Source: Peronospora farinosa (taxonomy: Eukaryota > Oomycota > Peronosporomycetes > Peronosporales > Peronosporaceae). Taken from it: a stretch of DNA of 64,000 bases. A program made the position numbers and the translations under genes. A model generated the notes under the pieces. The model was not told where the DNA came from. It saw nothing but the letters and a program-made list of their open reading frames with translations, and did no database searches. The DNA is taken from positions 453,629 to 517,628 of the forward strand of contig CANTFK010000838.1 in assembly GCA_947646735.1 (NCBI GenBank), read 5' to 3'. Positions 58,065 through 64,000 of the stretch are shown one piece after another (positions within the stretch are counted from its first letter, which is position 1; each line of letters opens with the position of its first letter).

Positions 58065-58261
58065 TGTGGAGAAGTGCCAGAGAAATGGGGGGCCCTTCGT
58101 AGTTATTATAATAACTGGCGTGAAAGATCTCGGTCACTCTCTTGAATGAGTGACAGGGAGTGACCAGGGTCCCGAACTGGTCCAAGGTCCCGAGTTCGGA
58201 GAAGATACTAGGATGTCCTACACTACAGACCAAAGGACCAGTGCTGCTAGGACAGCTCAAG

Positions 58262-58437
58262 TTGACCCCAGGTAACAGGTGGGTCCCAGACAACAGGTGG
58301 ACCAAGGTGACCGGTGGACCCCAGGCAACAGGTTGACCCAGACAACAGGTGGACCCAGGTGACCGGTGGACCTCAGGTGACAGGTGGACCCCAGGTAACA
58401 TGTGGACCCCAGGCAACATGCGGACCCCAGGTAACAG
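58262..58437 (+). repeat. Minisatellite A, left array
   Basis: About ten copies of an imperfect unit of about 16-18 bases of the form GTGGACCCCAGGTAACAG. It is the reverse complement of the larger array at 60881-61345. Confidence 0.85.
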
Positions 58438-59110
58438 GGGCCCAGGGGTACCAGGATACTAGGGCCCAAGGGCCTAGGGGTGCCAGGGTACCGGGGCCTA
58501 GGGGTACCAGGGTACCGGGGCCCAGGGGCCTAGGGGCTCTAGGGTACCGGGGCCTAGGGGTACCAGGGTACCGGGGCCAAGGGGCCTAGGGGCGCCAGGG
58601 TACCGGGGCCTAGGGGTACCAGGGTGCCGGGGCCCAGGGGCCTAAGGGTACCAGGGTACCGGGGCCTAGGGGTACCAGGGTGCCGGGGCCCAGGGGCCTA
58701 AGGGTACCAGGGCCTAGGGGTACCAGGGTGCCGGGGTAACGGGGTCCAGGGAAACCGAGGTACCGGGGTACCGGGGCCCAGGGGTACCGAGGTACCGGGG
58801 TACCGGGGCCTAAGGGTACCAGGGTACCGAGACCTAGGGGTACCAGGGGTACCAGGATACTAGGGCCCTGGGGTACAAGGGCCCAGGGGTACCGGGGCCT
58901 AGGGGTACCAGGGTGCCGGGGCCCAGGGGCCTAAGGGTACCAGGGCCTAGGGGTACCAGGGTGCCGGGGTACCGGGGCCCAGAGAAACCGAGGTACCGGG
59001 GTACCGGGGCCCAGGGGTACCGAGGTACCGGGGTACCGAGACCTAGGGGTACCAGGGGTACCAGGATACTAGGGCCCTGGGGTACAGGGGCCCAGGGGTA
59101 CCAGGGCCCA
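58438..59110 (+). repeat. Minisatellite B, GC-rich KpnI-site array
   Basis: About 670 bases made of short units built on GGGGTACCAGGGTACCGGGG with GGCCTAGGGG spacers. GGTACC palindromes occur every 10-20 bases. There is internal duplication of blocks of about 130-190 bases. Translation in any frame gives Gly/Pro/Arg or Pro/Val/Leu repeats, which I regard as non-coding. Confidence 0.9.
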
Positions 59111-59825
59111 ATGTCCGAGGGTGCAGAACCGGTACACAGAATATAGAAGATTACAGAAAGTACAGGGTACCAAGGAGCCAGTCCTTCCTCCAAGAGTCGG
59201 CACGTGGCACTTTCCAGATCAAAGGGTTAGGGTTAGGCAAGAAAAGCATACAAGGTATAAGATAAATAAACACACTCGAAATTGCATTACACGTGGCAGC
59301 TTTAAGCGCCCCTCCTAAGCTTCTCCGTCGCTACACCTCTTCCGGGCGGGATACCCTTTGGCCCCCCGACGTCCAGCAGGTGTTAGACGGCTCAAGCAAC
59401 GCAAGTTGAACCTCAGGATAGTTGGCCTGAGGTGTCAAGTAAGTGTCAACACTCTACGACCCGCTACAGGAAGCGGTTTCCCTACGGGGAAGAACACAAA
59501 GGGGTCCAAGGACCAAGAACAGTCAGCCACCAAAGGGGTACATAGTACCAGGTGCATCGCTCTCGACTAAGTCGATTGAGCCCAAGAAACCCGGTCCCAA
59601 GTGAAGTATATCCACTCGGGGACCACCAAGTCCAAGTCTTATACAAAGACCAAGTTTAAGTCTTCTACGTCAACCGAGGAGCAAGACCAGCCAAGCCGAC
59701 GGGTACACAAGGTGAGACCCAAGGCCAACACGACACGGTATCGGGGTACCCCCTCCGTAAATCGGCAGTCCGGCGCTGTGTGTGTTTGTGGATCTCCTAT
59801 GTTGTTTGAGAATCCACTCCACCAC
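59111..59825 (+). other. Inner unique part of left arm, with open frame
   Basis: Non-satellite sequence with a conserved-looking frame at 59601-59873 (includes KFKSSTSTEEQDQPSRRVH). The complement at 60011-60280 encodes a diverged version of the same frame. Preservation of a frame in both arms hints at past coding, or simply at recent duplication. A telomere-like GGGTTAGGGTTAGG lies at 59224-59237 and its counterpart at about 60756-60767 on the other strand. Confidence 0.5.
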
Positions 59826-60044
59826 AATGGTGCGCGTGCCCGGATCTTCGGGAGACGCGGGATTTCACCGTGAGTCCCACGAAGAAGAAAAGACATCGGT
59901 CAAGATAGACCAAGGGACAACCAAGACACTGGAAACCGGATCGCCAGTGATCAAGAAGGAAGAAGGATCGGAGGACCTGCAGAGCCCGGGGAGGAGCTCT
60001 GCTATTGAGGTCAAGGTGGAATATAAAGAAAAACCACCAAATTG
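59826..60044 (+). other. Central loop between inverted arms, short open frame
   Basis: The loop of about 220 bases is not part of the inverted repeat. It opens ATGGTGCGCGTGCCC (59829) and stays in frame to 60072, giving a small hydrophilic product of about 80 residues rich in Glu and Lys (SHEEEKTSVKIDQGTTKT, VIKKEEGSEDL). It resembles the start of a gag but has no diagnostic motif. Confidence 0.4.
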
Positions 60045-61544
60045 TGGTGGAGTGGATTCTCAAACAACGTGAGAGAACCACAAACACACACAGCGCCGGA
60101 CTGCCGACTTACGGAGGGGGTACCCCGATACCGTGTCGCGTCAACCTTGGGTCTCACCTTGTGTACCCGTCGGCTTGGCTGGTCTTGCTCCTCGTTAGAC
60201 GCAGAAGACTTAAAGACTTGGTCTTGTATGGAGGGACTTGGGGGCCACGAGTGGATATACTTCACTCGGGCCCGGGGTTTATTGAGCTCAATCGACTGGG
60301 TCGAGAGCAGGCACCTGGTACTATGTACCCCTTCGGTGGCTAACGGTTTCTTGGTCTTTCGACCCCTTATCTTGTTCCCCGCAGGGAAACCGCTTCCTAT
60401 AGCGGGTCGTAGAATGGGTACGAACCCACAGGCCAAAATACTTCCTGGGGTTCGTTCGAGCTTGAATCTTACCACACGTCTGTCTTCAACGGGGGGGGCC
60501 AAAAAAAATAAATCCCTTCCCCGGAACAAGTGGGTAGATCGAAACAAGCTCGCACTTGAGTCTTGACACTAACTTGACACCTCAGGCCAACTATCCTGAG
60601 GTTCAACTTGCGTTGCTTGAGCCTTCACCTCACCTGACGTCGGTGGGCCAAAGGGTATCCCGCCCGGAATAGGTGAGGTGACGGAGAAGCTAAGAGGAGG
60701 CGCTTGGAGCTGCCACGTGTAATGCAAATTCGAGCTCTGTATGCTTTTCTTGCCAAACCCTAACCCTTCGCTCTAGATGGTACCACGTGTCAACTTGTGG
60801 AAGAACAACTGGCTTATTTAGGACATGGGACTTGTACCGGCTCTGCACTTTAAGGAAGCCTTGTGCCTTCTATTCCCTGGGGTCCACCGGTCACCTGGGT
60901 CCACCGGTCACCTGGTTCCACCGGTCACCTAGGTCCAACGGTCACCTGGGTCCACCTGTTGTCTGGGGTCCACCTGTCACGGGGGTCCACCTGTCACCTG
61001 GGGTCCACTGGACACCTGGGGTCCACCGGTCACCTGGGTCAACCTGTCGCCGGGGGTCCACCTGTTACCGGGGGTCCACCTGTCACGGGGGGTCCACCTG
61101 TCACCTGACCTGGGGTCCACCTGTCACCTAGGGTCCACTGGCCACCTGGGGTCCACCGGTCACCTGGGTCCAACAGTCACCTGGGTCCACCTATCGCCTG
61201 GGGTCCACCTGTCACATGGGACCCACCAGTCGCCTGGGGTCCACTGGTCACCTGGATCCACCGGTCACCTGGGTCATCCTGTCACCTGGGGTCCACCGGT
61301 CACCTGGGTCCACCTGTTGTCTGGGACCCACCTGTTACCTGGGGTCCACCTAAGCTGCCCTAGCAGCACTGGTCCTTTGGTCTGTAGTGTAGGACATCCT
61401 AGTACCTTCTCCGAACTCGGGACCTTGGACCAGTTCGGGGCCCTGGTCACTCCCTGTCACTCATTCAAGAGAGTGCCGAGATCTTACACGCCAGTTATTA
61501 TAATAACTTCGAAGGCCCCCCCATTTCTCTGGCACTTCTCCACA
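60045..61544 (-). repeat. Right arm of a large imperfect inverted repeat
   Basis: Reverse-complement partner of 58065-59825. The inner end TTGTGGTGGAGTGGATTC (about 60045-60062) mirrors the left arm's end at about 59803-59825. Both arms carry a long matching frame including DQPSRRVHKVRPK, RYRGTPSV and RQSGAVCVCGS, so they may once have been coding or may be terminal repeats. Arms plus loop span about 3.5 kb. Confidence 0.85.
60881..61345 (+). repeat. Minisatellite A, right array
   Basis: About 25 imperfect copies of a unit of about 18 bases, consensus GGTCCACCGGTCACCTGG, with small variants (CTGTCAC, CTGTTGTC). It is the inverse of the left array and about 2.6 times longer. Confidence 0.9.
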
Positions 61545-61548
61545 GCTG

Positions 61549-61700
61549 GGCCCCGGTACCCCGGTACCCTTGGGCCCCGTTACCCTGGTACCCTGGTACC
61601 CCTGTACCCCTGGGCCCCGGCACCCTGGTACCCTGAGCCCTGTACCCTGGGCCCTGTACCCTGTACCCTGTACCCTGGGCCTCGGTACCCCGGTACCCTG
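61549..61700 (+). repeat. Minisatellite B', short inverted counterpart
   Basis: About 150 bases of GGTACCCTGGTACCCC-type units, the reverse complement of minisatellite B. In a perfect mirror this block would lie inside the arm; here it lies just outside the arm, so the complex has been rearranged. Confidence 0.85.
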
Positions 61701-64000
61701 CACCCTGTACCCAGGTCCCTGATACCCTGGTCTCTTGTACCGTGGGCCCTTGGACCTTGGAGCCTGTACTGTCTCTGCACGAAGAAATACCTTGTACCTT
61801 CTTTGAACTTAGGACCTTGGACCACCTCGGGGTACTGGACCCTTCGAATCCTGGTGTGCGCCCGGTAGGGTAACCTTGTACCTTTGACCCTGGACGTTCG
61901 ATACCCCTATCTCCGATAGCTGGTACCCCTGTCCCTGGTGCCCTGTCCCTGGTGATTGGAAACCTTACCCTGGTTACTAGAAACCCTGTCCCCGGTAACT
62001 GGTATCCCTGTCCCCGGTAACTGAAAACCCTGTCCCTGGTGACTAGTACCCCAGTCCCTGGTAACTGGTATCCCTGTCCCCGGTAACTGAAAACCCTGTC
62101 TCTGGTGACTAGGAACCCGCGTCCCTGGTGACTGGTACCCCTGTCCCTGGTGACCCTCAGTTGAAACCTTGGAACCTTGCGAGGCCTGGGTTCTTGTACC
62201 CTGGTACCCTAGTCTCTTGTACCGTGGGCCCTTGGACCTTGGAGCCTGTACTTTCTCTGCACGTAGAAATACCTTGTACCTCCTTTGAACTAAGGACCCT
62301 GGAGCACCTCGGGACACTGGCCCTTTCGGGTCCTGGTGTGCGCACGGTAGGGTAACCTTGTACCTTTGACTCTGGACGTTCGATACCTCTGTCCCCGGTA
62401 ACTGGTACCCCTGTCCCCGGTGACTGGTACCCCTGTCCCCGGTATCTGGTACTCTGTCCCTGGTGCCCTGTCCCTGGTGACTGATACCCTTGTCCCCGGT
62501 TGCTAGAAACCCTGTCCCCGGTCACTGGTATCCCTGTCCCCGGTAACTGAAAACCCTGTCCCTGGTGACTAGTACTCCGGTCCCTGGTGACTGGAAACCC
62601 TGTCCCTGGTGACCCTCGATTGAACCTTGGGACCTTGCGAGGCCTGGGTTCTTGTACCCTGGTACCCTAGTCTCTTGTACCGTGGGCCCTTGGACCTTGG
62701 AGCCTATACTTTCTCTGCACGTAGAAATACCTTGTACCTACTTTGAACTAAGGACCCTGGAGCACCTCGGGACACTGGCCCTTTCGGGTCCTGGTGTGCG
62801 CACGGTAGGGTAACCTTGTACCTTTGACTCTGGACGTTCGATACCTCTGTCCCCGGTAACTGGTACCCCTGTCCCCGGTATCTGGTACTCTGTCTCTGGT
62901 GCCCTGTCCCTGGTGACTGATACCCTTGTCCCCGGTTGCTAGAAACCCTGTCCCCGGTCACTGGTATCCCTGTCCCCGGTAACTGAAAACCCTGTCCCTG
63001 GTGACTAGTACTCCGGTCCCTGGTGACTGGAAACCCTGTCCCTGGTGACCCTCGATTGAACCTTGGGACCTTGCGAGGCCTGGGTTCTTGTACCCTGGTA
63101 CCCTAGTACTCTTGTACCGTGGGCCCTTGGACCTTGGAGCCTGTACTTTCTCTGCACGTAGAAATACCTTGTACCTACTTTGAACTAAGGACCCTGGAGC
63201 ACCTCGGGACACTGGCCCTTTCGGGTCCTGGTGTGCGCACGGTAGGGTAACCTTGTACCTTTGACTCTGGACGTTCGATACCTCTGTCCCCGGTAACTGG
63301 TACCCCTGTCCCCGGTATCTGGTACTCTGTCCCTGGTGCCCTGTCCCTGGTGACTGATACCCTTGTCCCCGGTTGCTAGAAACCCTGTCCCCGGTCACTG
63401 GTATCCCTGTCCCCGGTAACTGAAAACCCTGTCCCTGGTGACTAGTACTCCGGTCCCTGGTGACTGGAAACCCTGTCCCTGGTGACCCTCGATTGAACCT
63501 TGGGACCTTGCGAGGCCTGGGTTCCTGGGCCCTGTACCCTGGTACCCTAGTCTCTTGTACCGTGGGCCCTTGGACCTTGGAGCCTGTACTTTCTCTGCAC
63601 GTAGAAATACCTTGTACCTCCTTTGAACTAAGGACCCTGGAGCACCTCGGGACACTGGCCCTTTCGGGTCCTGGTGTGCGCACGGTAGGGTAACCTTGTA
63701 CCTTTGACTCTGGACGTTCGATACCTCTGTCCCCGGTAACTGGTACCCCTGTCCCCGGTATCTGGTACTCTGTCCCTGGTGCCCTGTCCCTGGTGACTGA
63801 TACCCTTGTCCCCGGTTGCTAGAAACCCTGTCCCTGGTGACTAGTACTCCGGTCCCTGGTGACTGGAAACCCTGTCCCTGGTGACCCTCGATTGAACCTT
63901 GGGACCTTGCGAGGCCTGGGCCCTTGTACCCTGGGGCCCCTGTACCCTGGTACCCTGGGGCCTTGGTACCCTGGGCCACGATTCTCCTGGCACTTCACCA
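61701..64000 (+). repeat. Higher-order tandem repeat, about 440-bp period, about five copies
   Basis: Anchor motif TCTTGTACCGTGGGCCCTTG recurs at about 61731, 62212, 62671, 63108 and 63551, and CCTCGATTGAACCTTGG-type anchors recur at 62154, 62613, 63049, 63486 and 63885. Spacings are 399-481 bases. Each unit has a relatively unique part of about 230 bases and a minisatellite part made of about 20-base CCCTGTCCCCGGTAACTGGTA variants. Copies three to five are almost identical (differences mainly in minisatellite number), so expansion is recent. The array continues to the window edge. Confidence 0.93.

Larger units (their letters stand above)
58065..59825 (+). repeat. Left arm of a large imperfect inverted repeat
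   Basis: Sequence from 58065 inward pairs, as reverse complement, with 61544 inward. Unique anchor segments that match are 58065-58260 with 61345-61544; 59110-59330 with about 60640-60860; and about 59390-59825 with 60045-60620. Over the inner part the match is about 85-90 percent by eye. The minisatellite blocks inside the arms differ in copy number and place. The outermost motif (GGCACTTCTCCACA on the complement) is shared exactly. Confidence 0.85.

Noticed and set aside
58314..63979. Many long open frames giving Gly/Pro/Arg or Pro/Leu/Val repeat proteins, up to 241 codons
   Set aside because: They are open because the underlying minisatellites lack stop codons; frames exist on both strands and several phases with no splice, start or domain evidence.
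61701..64000. CRISPR-like array
   Set aside because: Repeats are direct, of about 440 bp with internal minisatellite, and no short repeat/unique spacer pattern or cas genes are present. The genome is eukaryotic.

Overview
The window is nuclear DNA of an oomycete, most likely a Peronosporales species (Phytophthora or downy-mildew type). The evidence is compact genes on both strands, one to eight exons split by GT-AG introns mostly of 60-100 bp, intergenic gaps of a few hundred bases, an Inr-like core promoter, and families typical of oomycetes: a folate-biopterin (BT1) transporter, a helicase-associated-domain protein, a PH-FYVE PI4-kinase, an ELMO protein with PH domains, and Ty3/gypsy and pogo-like elements. 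No rRNA, tRNA, CRISPR array or bacterial signature was recognised, and no convincing RXLR or CRN effector was seen. Gene models were built by hand from splice signals and reading-frame continuity. They are internally consistent but not backed by transcripts.

Bases 1 to about 50.5 kb are a dense housekeeping region. In order they hold: a HECT ubiquitin ligase (5' end missing); a Trm10-type tRNA methyltransferase with a 1-nt homopolymer frameshift; a Lys-rich/acidic nuclear-type protein; an ankyrin protein with a membrane tail; an SPX-domain protein; two uncharacterised short models; malate synthase; a helicase-associated-domain protein; an LNS2 (lipin-type) protein; RUVBL1/pontin; Mog1; an inverted BT1 pseudogene fragment followed by an intact BT1 transporter; a membrane-anchored papain-like protease; a low-molecular-weight tyrosine phosphatase with a 1-nt frameshift; a Pro/Gln-repeat protein; BOP1; a PH-FYVE PI4-kinase; an M50B-like membrane metallopeptidase; PIG-N; the RNase P/MRP subunit POP4; and an ELMO protein with PH-like modules. 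Several pairs are divergent over short gaps: Trm10/nuclear protein, RUVBL1/Mog1 and BOP1/PI4K. Ribosome and RNA maturation is well represented (BOP1, POP4, Trm10, RUVBL1).

From about 50.5 to 58.06 kb the sequence is gene-poor and rich in transposon remains: a solo LTR with a perfect 5-bp target duplication, a decayed pogo/Tigger-like transposase that keeps intron-like gaps, a Ty3/gypsy reverse-transcriptase fragment, a gag-like frame interrupted by two TAG codons, and an integrase plus chromodomain on the opposite strand.

From 58.065 kb to the end there is no ordinary gene. The integrase is cut where a very large imperfect inverted repeat begins (arms about 58.07-59.83 and 60.05-61.54 kb around a loop of about 220 bp). 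The arms carry two families of GC-rich minisatellites. Beyond them is a higher-order tandem repeat of about 440 bp with about five copies that runs to the window edge. This foldback/satellite complex is the most unusual part of the window and the best candidate for an undescribed element.
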